This document shows positions 1-9,929 of a DNA stretch of 64,000 nt, in pieces. Location of the stretch: contig NC_019879.2 of assembly GCF_002234675.1 (NCBI RefSeq), forward strand, positions 11,289,325 through 11,353,324, read 5' to 3'. The notes beneath the pieces are model-generated. The model was not told the origin of the DNA and did no database searches. It saw only the letters and a list, made by a program, of their open reading frames with translations. The position numbers were made by a program, and so were the translations under genes. Position 1 is the first letter of the stretch; every line of letters starts with the position of its first letter. This stretch comes from Oryzias latipes (Eukaryota; Chordata; Actinopteri; Beloniformes; Adrianichthyidae).

Positions 1-190
1 TTCCTGGCTGGATGAGGTAGAAAGGTTCAGCCATGTTCTACATCATGCAGATGGCCGATGAGGCCACCATGAAGATGGTGAAGACAGTCTTTTCTTTTGG
101 CCTGGAACAAAACATACATGAAACCACCTTCAGAAATCAGCCTGAAGATAAGACTCCAGATACAGTTCCACCACAGAGAACCTGTGATGG
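1..190 (-). pseudogene. Connexin relic (third copy, left edge)
   Basis: This stretch aligns with the minus-strand connexin at 24651-25445, over the end of TM3, the E2 loop and TM4. About 85 bp that would encode the E2 loop are deleted between two GGA triplets, so all three E2 cysteines are lost. The similarity stops at about 190 in an AT-rich tract, so TM1, E1 and TM2 are missing here. A further match to the DNA just upstream of the intact coding exon lies at about 395-490. Substitutions are many more than between the other two copies, so this copy is older. It may continue to the left of the window. It cannot encode a docking-competent connexin. Confidence 0.8.
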
Positions 191-515
191 GTATTTATTT
201 ATTTATTTTACAACATAATTTAAAGTGTTCTCCAATAAACATCTAAAAATATCCCAAGTCTAGGTGACTACAGGTAAACAGGAGACCTCTATATGCAGAA
301 CATATTGGTAGACCTCTAATAGAGTAACATAATAGAGTTGTCTGAAATGTCCAGCAGACATCTACAATAGATGTATGTCAGTTATCTATATTAAGACATC
401 GTGTGCCAAGTGGATGAGGAAAAGATTAACAAACTCAATTTCAGGAACACAGAGAAAAAATGGTTTTTAAACTGAAGACATTAATTGCACTTAAACTCAC
501 TATAAGTATTTTTTT

Positions 516-1595
516 ACAGTTTTTCTCAGTCGCTTTAGTACAATTCTCAGATCAGAATGAAATTCCCAAAACTATTTGTTCAATCTTTACATCATGATGT
601 CACTTGTGCACATCATATAAGCAGTTTCTCACTTCTCTGAACAAGTTGCAATTGCTTTGGTACATCCATGCAAATGATTATGTACAATTCTCTGCTCTTT
701 GCTACATTATCAATTGTTTATGTCATGTTGATCAAAATGTATTATATAGTTCACTGTGCAATAGTCTTACTCCTCAAAACACCTAGTCATTAGTTCATAA
801 TATAAGTCATTAACTGCAAAATGGTTGACCAAGTTGTCATAATGTGACAAACATATTTCGCTGCTTTGCAAGAGAGGATATTTGCTGTGATGTGGATGAG
901 AATTTGTGGCCTAACATACATGAACGACAAGAGGTGTAGGAAGACCACACCAATTCCTACTGCACTGTACTGTTGTACAGAATATTGTCCTATCTTTTTT
1001 TCCCTTTGTGTTACTGTTTGCAGTGGGTTTTTTCTATGTTGGTATGACATGGTCTGTCAACAAATTACAATGTTGTTTCTCTTTCGCCTTTCCCCATCAG
1101 GGGTCGCCACAGCGAACTAGTCGCATGGTAAACTTGGCAATGTTTTACGCCGGATGCCCTTCCTGACGCAACCCTCTCAAAGCAACCGGGCTTCTGTCAA
1201 CAAATTACAATATGAACAATGAAAGTGTAAATGTGAATCTTGTCCAGTCTCTTGTAATCAAACAAAAAAGGTGTAAATTACATTTTACAATAATTGTCAT
1301 CAAAACTTTAGCCATAGTTTACATCAGAACCTCCCTCTAAAGTACACAGTTATATTGACAACATGACTAAGTCATTTGACTGTCTTGTTCGTAGACAATG
1401 ACACAAGGACTTGACATTCTGATGGCACTGACATGTTCAATGACATAAAGACTTAGTTTTGAGAGATGAACTAATGATTTTGAGCAAGTTACAGGCTTTT
1501 GCAAGAAAGCCATAGTGTTTTGCTCTTTGTACAAATTGTTTTGAGAAATGCACACACATTTTTGCAAACTTCAATTCTGATGTGAGAAAAACTGT
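516..1595. mobile_element. Possible DNA transposon with 13-bp inverted ends
   Basis: The ends at 516-528 and 1583-1595 are perfect 13-bp inverted repeats (ACAGTTTTTCTCA), with weaker similarity further in. The 1.08-kb interior is AT-rich and has no convincing transposase frame. No clear target-site duplication was found, so the family is not assigned. A shorter ACAGTTTTTTTCC-type motif also occurs near 28184, upstream of the second connexin. Confidence 0.35.
1053..1211. repeat. Short retroposed repeat with 19-bp target duplication
   Basis: The 19-bp sequence TCTGTCAACAAATTACAAT occurs at 1053-1071 and again at 1193-1211. Between them is a 121-bp segment containing a GGGGTCGCCACAGCG block and a GCCCTTCCTGACGCAACCC block, which I recognise as common in fish genomes. 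A perfect duplication of this length points to LINE-type target-primed insertion. It lies inside the 516-1595 element. Confidence 0.6.
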
Positions 1596-1869
1596 TATCT
1601 GTGTATATTTTAAAACTAAAATAATCACCAAAAACGTTCACAAAATCTAACAAAAATCATTTTGACAACAAATAAACTTTAAGAGATATTTCCTTTCTTT
1701 CATTTGAACGTGAAAAGTCGTTTTGTCTTTAGATCAAATGGCCTAAAAAATAATAAATTCACGCAAATAGGTCAGCCAGGCATTGTAAATGAGGTGTTCG
1801 TGTTGCAGTTAAGAGGAACGAGTTTATTGAATCTCTTGAACAGCACACAGGTAGGTGTTAACCTGAAAC

Positions 1870-2040
1870 TTAACTGACGGAAGAGTTGATCCGAACACGA
1901 AAAAGCCTACGTCCCCAAAAAGAGAAAAAAAACAGTCCTCGTTGACTTTTGAGTATAATCTGACAAAGCAGCTGTGGAGAGGATCTGTAGGATTGTCGCG
2001 GTTTTGAACTACGGTTTGTGTTTACGTCAAAAGTGGATTT
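1870..2040 (-). pseudogene. Relic of connexin noncoding exon 1 (third copy)
   Basis: This aligns with the noncoding first exon of the intact connexin (27193-27330), including the purine-rich AAAGAGAAAA block, a TCCTC-TGACTTT block and the GCAGCTGT block. In the intact copies the minus-strand exon ends CAGTCAG followed by the donor GTGAGT. Here the same position reads TTAAGT, so the GT is gone. The order, exon 1 to the right of the coding relic at 1-190, matches the intact gene. Confidence 0.6.
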
Positions 2041-2172
2041 TACGTGCGTCATTCAAACGATTACGTAACAGTGCTGCAATCGCAAGGAAGAGCTGCATCG
2101 ATCTGGAGCTAATGAAGAAATTATATTAGAGCTATAGGCCTACTGATGAATGTGACTACGAACGAACCAACA

Positions 2173-2348
<176 letters not shown>

Positions 2349-3078
2349 CCTTGATGCAGATGGGCTTCAGCAGCAGAAGACCACACCGGGTGCCACTCCT
2401 GTCAGCTATAACAGGAAACTGTCAAAAGCCACAAACACGTTAATTTGTATGTTTTTCTGTATAGAAGATGTGTGTCAATTTATTTATTTATTTTTACAGA
2501 AAACAAATTTGTTTCGATTTTTAAAAGCTGTCAGATTTTTGAGCTAAAGATCCGGTTTGCCCTTTCAGATTTGCAGACTACTGTCACATTTTTTTAGTTT
2601 TGTACGTTTCAGTTTCCCTATTACACAACCAGTCACGCACTCACATAGGTACAAACACATACTCAGATATTTCTCTCTGCTTCCTGCTGTTGCAACATTT
2701 TGTGTGTAGCATTTTTTAGATGTTCAAATAATTTCAGGTTTCAGACTCTGTCTTTAAACTGTGTGTACTCTTTGTTTTTTCTCTGCCATACTTAACACTA
2801 CTCACAATAGGGATTTTGCATAAACTCAGTGGATGTCAGCTCAACTCTGTTGCACTTCTCAGTTTCAACCCTAGATGGAGTCGGTCACAGAAAGGTGCCT
2901 CTCCACTAAAAGAAAAAAATGCAAAGAAGAATATTTACTAGTCACCAGAGATGGTGTGGGTACCGGATGTTCTCGGGCTGCCGGATGTTCTTGGGGTCCT
3001 TCGGGGTCCTTCGACCAATGATGACGTCACACTATTTGATTGGCTGTAAGTTGCCACGACCAATGAGTTAACGTCGCT

Positions 3079-3310
3079 AAGTTTTTTTTAAAACTTTATT
3101 GACAATTGCGGTATCATACATTAAATAACGAACAATAATAATGTAATCAATATTACCTCGAAGATCAGTCACCATTGCCAAACATAACATATTAACATAG
3201 AAAATAAAGAATAGAGGGGAAAAAAGAAACAATGAACATAGCACACAAATAAATAAAAACATAAGTAAAATAAAAATAAGATAAAGGAACATAGAACCAA
3301 TCTAAATAGT
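3079..3310 (-). repeat. Possible 3' end of a poly-A retroposon
   Basis: Read on the minus strand, a T-rich segment leads to CAATAAAG followed by a short A-run at about 3079-3090. This is the arrangement of a polyadenylated LINE 3' end. No coding part is attached, so the family is not known. Confidence 0.3.
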
Positions 3311-3375
3311 CTAATACTAGTCTAATACTACTTTAAGGCAGTGCTTCTCAAATAGTGGGGCGTGCCTGAAGTGAT

Positions 3376-3536
3376 CCAGACCCACTAGACAGAGCTCTGA
3401 ACCTTTTTTCTTCAATGATTTGTGATCTTCACTGGTGTCCATGGATGACATGAAATCTTTCCACCTTCATTCACCTTTGTCGTGGTAGGGAGAACACGTC
3501 AAAGTAAGGGTGGGGTCATCTAAGATAGCACAAGGG
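3376..3536 (+). mobile_element. TTAA MITE (piggyBac-type), left-truncated
   Basis: This segment matches the MITEs at 18377, 26045 and 37584. Its right end GATAGCACAAGGG is followed by TTAA at 3537-3540. The left end is missing; in its place is a short stretch starting CAGTGCTTCTCAAA (about 3342) that looks like the end of a hAT element. Confidence 0.7.
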
Positions 3537-3540
3537 TTAA

Positions 3541-4435
3541 GAAGTTGTAGATTTTGAATGGCGTTAGCGTGGCAAGCTTGCAAAAGTAACCTTCCCCTGT
3601 TGCTCACACACTTTTCATCAAAATATTTTGAAATGTAGTACATGAATCCCAGGTTCAAACTGAATGAAATGATGTAACATATTAGAAGTGTGTGCATGGT
3701 TGACAAAAAACCTCTGTTGCTAAGGAAATCTAAAAATTTACTTTTGCCTGTTTTTCTAAAAACTGGCGAAGGGATATTTGTCACCCCCAGGTGACCAAAA
3801 AATAAAATAGTTGCAATAAATATAAAACCAACAGAAAAGCCACCATTTTGAAAATAAAGTGTTTTTTTCCCCATAAATTTGTCACATATAGGTCTGATCA
3901 GGGTGTGTAGCAGCTGCTCATCCATTGAGGGCGGGTAAAAAAGGTCCTGCAAGGCATACAATGCTGCTTGTGGCTTTAATTAAACTAATTTTTTGCTTTC
4001 TTCAAACAGCAGTTTGATAAAGGGAATTGTGTGTCTTTGCTTGTGTGTCATTGCTATTTTTTTCTATGAGTGTTACAATTATATGATCATATGAATGCAA
4101 AACACTCTTTTCCATTTTCAAAAATCCTAAATAAAATCAAAATAAGGATGACTTGAAGAAAATACTAACTGTATTTAATAACCTTTGTTTTGTTGTTTTA
4201 ATGAAAAACTTTATTTACAACAAAATCTCTGATCCTACAAATAATCCAGATTTAAAAAGTTTAGCTCCATTTTATGACTACGGCTTGCTTGGGAAGCACT
4301 GATGAGTTATTATCTTCTAATCTCTGTTTTTGTCCTCGTTCTTTCAGTTTTTACATTTCCTCTTTCCTTATTCCTGAATCAAATGTAGTCCCCAAAAATG
4401 GTGTGGAGAGCTTTTCAAATCATGCTTCTCATTTA
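3541..4435. other. No recognised feature
   Basis: AT-rich DNA. A 164-codon open frame on the minus strand (3467-3961) crosses into the MITE and has no recognised domain, so I do not call it a gene. Confidence 0.4.
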
Positions 4436-4439
4436 TCTG

Positions 4440-4560
4440 CTAAGCCATTTGTTCTCTTTCGGGGTCATGGGGCTGCTGGATCCTATCCCGGCCACGTCTG
4501 GGTGAAGGCAGAGGACATCCTGGACAGGTCGCCAGTCTGTCGCAGGCTTGCTTCTCCATC
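4440..4560. repeat. Common fish interspersed repeat
   Basis: It contains the blocks TTTCGGGGTC, GGGGCTGCTGGA, CCTATCCCGGCC and GACAGGTCGCCAGTCTGTC. The same blocks in the same order occur at 18975-19085. The repeat class is not known to me; no target duplication was seen. Confidence 0.5.
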
Positions 4561-5339
4561 TGGCAATCTGATAGACAAGCCTAGGTTTTACAATGGCCAG
4601 GAGAACATGACATCTCTGAAAGCCAAATCCGATGATTGGTGGAGGGAGGATTATGATATGGGATTGTTTGTTTGTTTTTGTAGATGGGCTGGGCAACTAA
4701 TGGACAAATCTATGGTTCAAATTTTGATCCTTTTAAATAATTTCTAAAACTAGAATGGGAAAAGCCTGAAGCTATCACACTCCTCCTTTGTACGTCTTTA
4801 TTTCACTTCAGATCTGGAAGCACACACCTTCCCTAGCTTTAAGATTAGACTTAAGAAGTTTTTCTTGATTCAACTTGTAGATAGGGATAAACTCATACCC
4901 CGAGTCAAGTCGTTAGTAATGCTATCACAAACCGGAACCCCTTGGGGTTGTTTTAGGTTAAACCATTCGTTTTCCTTACTGTTGACCTGTCTGCTCTTTC
5001 TTCTTTTCTGTGTTTATATCTGTGTGTCAGATCACCCTCATAACAGCACAATGAATACAACTTAGTTTTACTTTTGTTGAGTTCTAAAACTTCCATAAAT
5101 ACTTGAGGAAGAAATGGTTTAATAAATCACAAAGGGATGTAGCAGCACTTATGGGAGTGCTGTTTTGCAGTGTAGTGTGAAAAGTATGAAACATGAAAAA
5201 CTTCGTCTTAACACAATGTTGTACGCTTAAACTGAAAGTTAACACCTTTATTAGGTCAGATAAAATTGAGGTTCTCTTCTTGGAATTTAAAGCTGAATCC
5301 TAGTAACGACGACATCAGACGGACTGAAAAAAATAGACA

Positions 5340-5730
5340 CAAACTTGTGAAAAATTTATTTTCAATCAACCCCACAGATTCTCTGTTGGATTGAGGTCCA
5401 GAGACCACTTCAGAACCTTGAAATGCTTTTTATATAGCTGCTTTTGTATGTTGTTATTATGTTTACCCATAATGCTCTCACTAATGGAAGGAGGGCTTTG
5501 TCCAATATCTCTTCATACATGACCCCATTCACGCTTTCCTTAAAGCAGATCCATCGTTTTGCCTCATTTGTAGAAAACCAACCCCAAACCATGATGTTTC
5601 CACCCAAGTGCCTCATAGTGGGCTTTGTGTTCTTGAGATGCGACTTAGCATTCTTCTTCCTCCTTCAAACACAGCGAGAGGCATTTACACCAAGGAGTTG
5701 CATTTTGGTTTCAACACATGACATTCTACC
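5340..5730 (-). pseudogene. Tc1-type transposase remnant
   Basis: On the minus strand the conceptual product contains a GGNIMVWGWFS segment and, after frame breaks, DLNPTENLWG. These are the catalytic-core landmarks of Tc1 transposases, the second holding the glutamate of the DD34E triad. Upstream codons resemble the LLGVNASRCV linker region. Both terminal repeats and the N-terminal DNA-binding half are absent, so this is a decayed internal fragment. Confidence 0.75.
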
Positions 5731-5769
5731 AGTCCTTCTCTGGATCATCTACCAATTAACCTATGAAGC

Positions 5770-5985
5770 AAGTTTTTGGACACTGTGAGGAACCCGGAGT
5801 CCCCGGATAAAACCCACGCCTGCATGGGGAGAACATGCAAAGTCCTTACAGAAAGGTCCCCCATTGGTGTTCTGATACAGGTCCCCCAGCCGGGGGGGCC
5901 TAAAACAGGGGGCCTTCTGGGGGGACCTTCCTGCTGTGAGGCAAGAGTGCTAACCACAGCGCCACTGAGCAGTCCAAGATAATTA
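5770..5985. repeat. Interspersed repeat with GGGGAGAACATGCAAAG core
   Basis: The segment has the GAACCCGGAGTCCCCGG, GGGGAGAACATGCAAAG and GTGCTAACCACAGCGCCACTG blocks of a repeat that is widespread in fish. The end resembles a tRNA-like B-box region, but no complete tRNA can be folded from it. Confidence 0.5.
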
Positions 5986-6690
5986 AGTGTAAATTAAATA
6001 TGTGTAGAAAGAAACAAGTAAACAAGAATGAATGTCAAATCCATTAAAATTTTAATTTCCTAAACTTCAGCCGACTGTTTCCACATCTAAATAATCCAAA
6101 GGGAATATTCTTAGAACATTCTACCCACTGTAGGGTCACGTCTTTGCAAAAATCAAATTGTTTCCACACATTGGACTGGAATGATTGCTTGATCATTTTT
6201 TGCTGACATTACATGTATTTTGTCTGGTGTGACAGCACTTGTTCATTAATATGTTAGAGTAAAATAAACATATTGTACCTCAATTTAAATGGTATTTCCC
6301 AATATTGATTATATTTATATATATTATATATTATTTTCGATTAGAAAAAAACAAGTTTCCTTAGACAGAATGATGTGGTTGGATCATAGGAATAATAATC
6401 GATTAAGTCTATTAATCGCTACACTCCTCACTTTGCGGTTGTATTTAAATGTATTGTGTATTATTTGGGGCGGCAGTGGCTAAGGTTGGGAAAGATTTAT
6501 TTTATATTATTTTATTTTGCCGCAAGACAGATTCAGACCAATATTCTTATTTTCAACTGTGGCCTGGCAAAAGGTCCAACCTTTTGAGAAAGAATGAGAG
6601 AAGGGGTAATAGTAAGATAAGAAAGTCTGAAATCATAAAAATACACTAAGTGGCCAAAGTTACTACAAGAGCATTTCCCATTGTTTGACT

Positions 6691-7290
6691 CAGGGGTTCT
6701 AAAAGTGGGGGGCCAATGGTGGCCCGCTGGAAGATTTTTTGTGGCCCTCGATAAAAGAGAGCCAGAGCAGGTTCCTTTAAAGGAAAAACGTTTCATTAGC
6801 AAGGAGAAAAGGCGCTTTCAAGCTAAGTGGACAAATGCTTACTTTGTCGTACCTCAAGGGCAGGATAAAGTCATGTGCCTTATTTGCAAGCAGGTAAATG
6901 CAATGCTCAAAGACTTCAATAAAAATCTTAACCATGTTACAAATCATGAAAACTATTACAATTTTACCGGCGAGGAGCACAACAATAAGCTCCAACAACT
7001 ACAACGAGGCTATGCTGCACACCAGATGTTTACAAACATGGCTAAATCCAGTGAAGCTGTGACAGAAGCTATCTTTGGAAAAGGCCCGGCGTAGCAAGCC
7101 CTTCAGTGACGAGGAGTTTGTAAAAAGAATGTATGCTGAAAGTAGCTAACATTGGTTGTCCAGAACATAAGAAAAAGTTTAAGGAAATGAGTCTGTCAAA
7201 TGATACAATTACTAGACAAGTAGAAGATGGGCAGCAACCTCCGACCGCAACTGGGAAAACATCTGGAGGGCCTGGCTAACATATTTACTT
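6691..7290 (+). pseudogene. hAT transposase remnant (BED/TTF-type N-terminus)
   Basis: It begins with a hAT-like terminus CAGGGGTTCTAAAAGTGGGG. The frame after it carries a zinc-finger-like region (CLICKQ followed by NHVTNHENY), then SKPFSDEEFVKR and, after a frameshift near 7090-7140, CPEHKKKFKEMSLSNDTITR. This order resembles GTF2IRD2/ZMYM-like hAT transposases that use a CX2C-HX4H finger upstream of the catalytic domain. The catalytic domain and the right end are missing, and no 8-bp duplication could be found. Confidence 0.65.
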
Positions 7291-8160
7291 TTGAGACAAG
7301 AATAATTCCTAATGCACTCATGTGTTCCACATTACACTGCTTTTGTTAAAGCAGTTTGTCATAGTTTCAATAGTTTTGCTTGTGTGTTTTTTGACGTGTT
7401 TCTGTCCCTGGTTAAGGTCAAATTTGTCACCTTCACTGATACTCTGCCTTTTCTTCTGATCTCAAGTTTTACCTCAGGATCACGGAGTATAGATATGTAC
7501 GGCTCCTCTGTTAGATAATCGTGTTTGAATTCCAGCCTTCCTTGAGTCTGGATTTTCAGTTGCAACTCTTCCCTCTACCTCAACTCAAGCATCTGTGGAA
7601 ACCTAGGCTTCCCCTTGTCTGCTTGCGTCTTCTTCAACAGGACTGTTACTTTGTATTGTGGAGGTATTTTATTGTGAAAACAATATTTTCTTTTGTTTGG
7701 AGCCTGACATTCATTAATTTTCTCTTTAGTTGGTTGATTGGTTGATCTTTATTTCAGGCTCTCCTTTACAACTGGTAGTGCAGAGAATTACCGTACTACA
7801 CCCAAAGGGAGGGCATGTTTTGGTGAACTATTAGCTAGTATGAATCATCTTTTAAGACCAATTTATTTATATATTTTTAAATTCAATTTTCATCTCTGTC
7901 TAAACCTTTGAATGTTTATGCCATTCATAATTCTTTTTTATTCAGTATTTTTAATGTATCACTGAAAAAGTGAAGATTCACCATCTGGAGCAGTTTAATG
8001 CCCAATATAAACATGTTGTTGAGCCAAAAAGAAATATCCTTTGCCTGTTGATACCCAAGCTTTTGACTTACTGAAACGCTTGATCATTTTCACTAAGCTT
8101 GACTTAGTCTATGCATTTCAGATCATCCAGATAGGGGAAAGGGTTGAATGGAAGACGGTT
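7291..8160. other. No recognised feature
   Basis: Nothing in this AT-rich stretch could be assigned. It may include further decayed interior of the preceding hAT element. Confidence 0.35.
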
Positions 8161-8164
8161 TTAA

Positions 8165-8215
8165 CCATTGTGCTATCTTAGATGACCCCACCCTGTCAAA
8201 GGTGGAAAAAGGTCC
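8165..8215 (-). mobile_element. TTAA MITE fragment, inverted
   Basis: TTAA at 8161-8164 is followed by CCATTGTGCTATCTTAGATG, the right terminus of the piggyBac-type MITE in inverted orientation. Only about 50 bp remain before an LTR starts at 8234. Confidence 0.65.
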
Positions 8216-8580
8216 ATAATGGTCAGTCCATTCTGTTAGGGGTGAACAAGGCTGGACCCAGAAGCAGGACAGAAACAGATGGTGAATGAGTTAAAGTCTG
8301 TATTTTGTCCCAGGGGTGGTGGAGAGTTCTGGCTTGGAAGGCTTGAGGCTTGGACGTCTGATGGAATGAAGAGCTGCTGGTCTGGTGGGGGATGCGACGA
8401 CTGTGGAATTTTTGTGGAGCCTTGCTTGGTGTCCTGATCATTTATAGCAGTTGTAAACGACGGTGAAGATGCAGTTGGTAGCAATTCCTGAGGAGACAAA
8501 CACAGTGGATTAGTTTGCAAAACAAACAGTGGATTGGTTTTTGCAAAAGGGATGGCATAGGCATAAAGCTTGGCCTAGAG

Positions 8581-9695
8581 CAGGGGTCGGGAACCTTTTT
8601 GGCCAAGAGAGCCATAAACGCCACATATTTTGAAATGTAATTTCGAAAGAGCCATACAATAATGTGGTGTCCCTTTCCCACACGGAGGCACGGAGACTTA
8701 ACCTCTTTTAAGGTTCTTTATTCTGGTTACTGCAGACCGCGACAAACGCCGTACAAATACTTCAGCAACTCCTTAATCTCTCCCGCTGAGACAAGAGCAC
8801 TTCTCCCAACTTTATATTCCCCCCCTCCTGCTCCAGCCCTCCCATTTCCCTTATTTGGCCCATAGCTGAACCCCATTGGTCCAAACTACCTAATAACAGG
8901 CTGAGCGACAGAACTGAGAGCCAATCAGATGCGTTCAATGAACTTCAGAACTTTCAACGCGGCCCAACAGCCGCTCAGTCCGCGACAATATGTTTAAAAC
9001 TAAAAATACAAATGAATGTGTGCATTTTATTTAATTTCAACATTTTTAAAGGACAATAAGTCTGTGGATTATTTTTAATAACATTGTTATGCTGTTGCTT
9101 ATAAATGTTGAGTATTTCTCGTGATAGTTCTGCTGATGGTCTAGTCTGGTTGATACGTGGTGAGTTTCTGCTTCATGCAGGCGTTGAGACTTTAAACGTG
9201 ATCTTAGGTTGGTATGAATGTTTTGTAGATGTGAGACAGACTGATCACATGCAGATACGGAGCCAAACACACACACTCACACGCTGCAGTGAGTGACGGG
9301 CAGCGGGTTTTACGTTTTTACAATCCCTGCGCGATTCACCTGCTGCCTGTCCCCACAACACCTCACCCCCACCCTCTGCTTTCTTCCTCTAACATCCCGT
9401 CCCCGCATCTGCGCACTCTTTCTCAGAGACGGGAGGGCGCAGTTTTAGGCACGGCAATTCACAGGTTTCCAGGTGGTACAAACTCTGTGAAATAATAGAT
9501 AATAGTAAACTGATAGCGCTGGCGCAGATTTTTCTCTCTAAGCACTGCTACGACTGCGCGCTTCTGGCATTCCATCGCGCCCGAGAAGGACTGGTCTAAT
9601 GAAAAAAAAAGTATAATTAAAGATTTGTCTGCGAGCCACATGTGACCATCAAAAGAGCCATATATGGCTCGCGAGCCAAAGGTTCCCGACCCCTG
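8581..9695. mobile_element. Non-autonomous hAT element with 8-bp duplication
   Basis: The termini are CAGGGGTCGGGAACC at the left and GGTTCCCGACCCCTG at the right, perfect inverted repeats. The flanks are GCCTAGAG at 8573-8580 and 9696-9703, an exact 8-bp duplication as expected for hAT. Subterminal AGAGCCAT motifs occur at both ends. There is no transposase frame. A solo LTR (8663-8987) sits inside. Confidence 0.85.
8663..8987 (-). mobile_element. Solo LTR nested in the hAT element
   Basis: A 325-bp segment with TG...CA ends (TGTGGTGTCC to CCGCGACA). On the minus strand it contains ATATAAAG (near 8811-8818) followed about 90 bp later by AATAAAG (near 8725), a promoter and poly-A pair in LTR order. 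The hexamer ACAATA occurs at 8656-8661 and 8985-8990 around the junctions, close to but not exactly in target-duplication register. Confidence 0.55.
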
Positions 9696-9929
9696 GCCTA
9701 GAGCTTTGCATCAGTCAATACTCTACCGCTGAGAGCAGACGGACTGACGTCGGCTGGAGGGTGAGGAGTACATTTATAGGCTGAAGACTGATGAGGAGAT
9801 GGGTAACAGGTGAGGGGATGATTCCCCAGTAAGAGTGGGAGGACTATAATCCTAACAGTTACAGCTTGTCCAGAATGTGTTCTAATCAAGCTTCTGCATT
9901 TGTGACCTGCTAGCTTCCTCCTTTCTTTT

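Larger units (their letters stand above)
8234..9857 (-). mobile_element. Solo LTR interrupted by a hAT element
   Basis: The outer ends read TGTTAGGGGTGAAC (8234) and TATAATCCTAACA (to 9857), so they have TG/CA termini and are inverted over about 7 bp. Removing the hAT element at 8581-9695 and one copy of its target duplication leaves about 500 bp. On the minus strand a CTATAAATG TATA-like box lies about 90 bp from the 9857 end, which suggests minus orientation. The flanking 5-mers (CATTC and GTTAC) do not match, so the LTR edges or the event are uncertain. Confidence 0.5.

Noticed and set aside
3467-3961. 164-codon minus-strand frame with hydrophobic segments
   Set aside because: It runs into the MITE, has no recognised domain and sits in AT-rich DNA; chance is a better explanation.
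5770-5985. tRNA gene from the B-box-like end
   Set aside because: No complete cloverleaf can be drawn; it is part of a common dispersed repeat.
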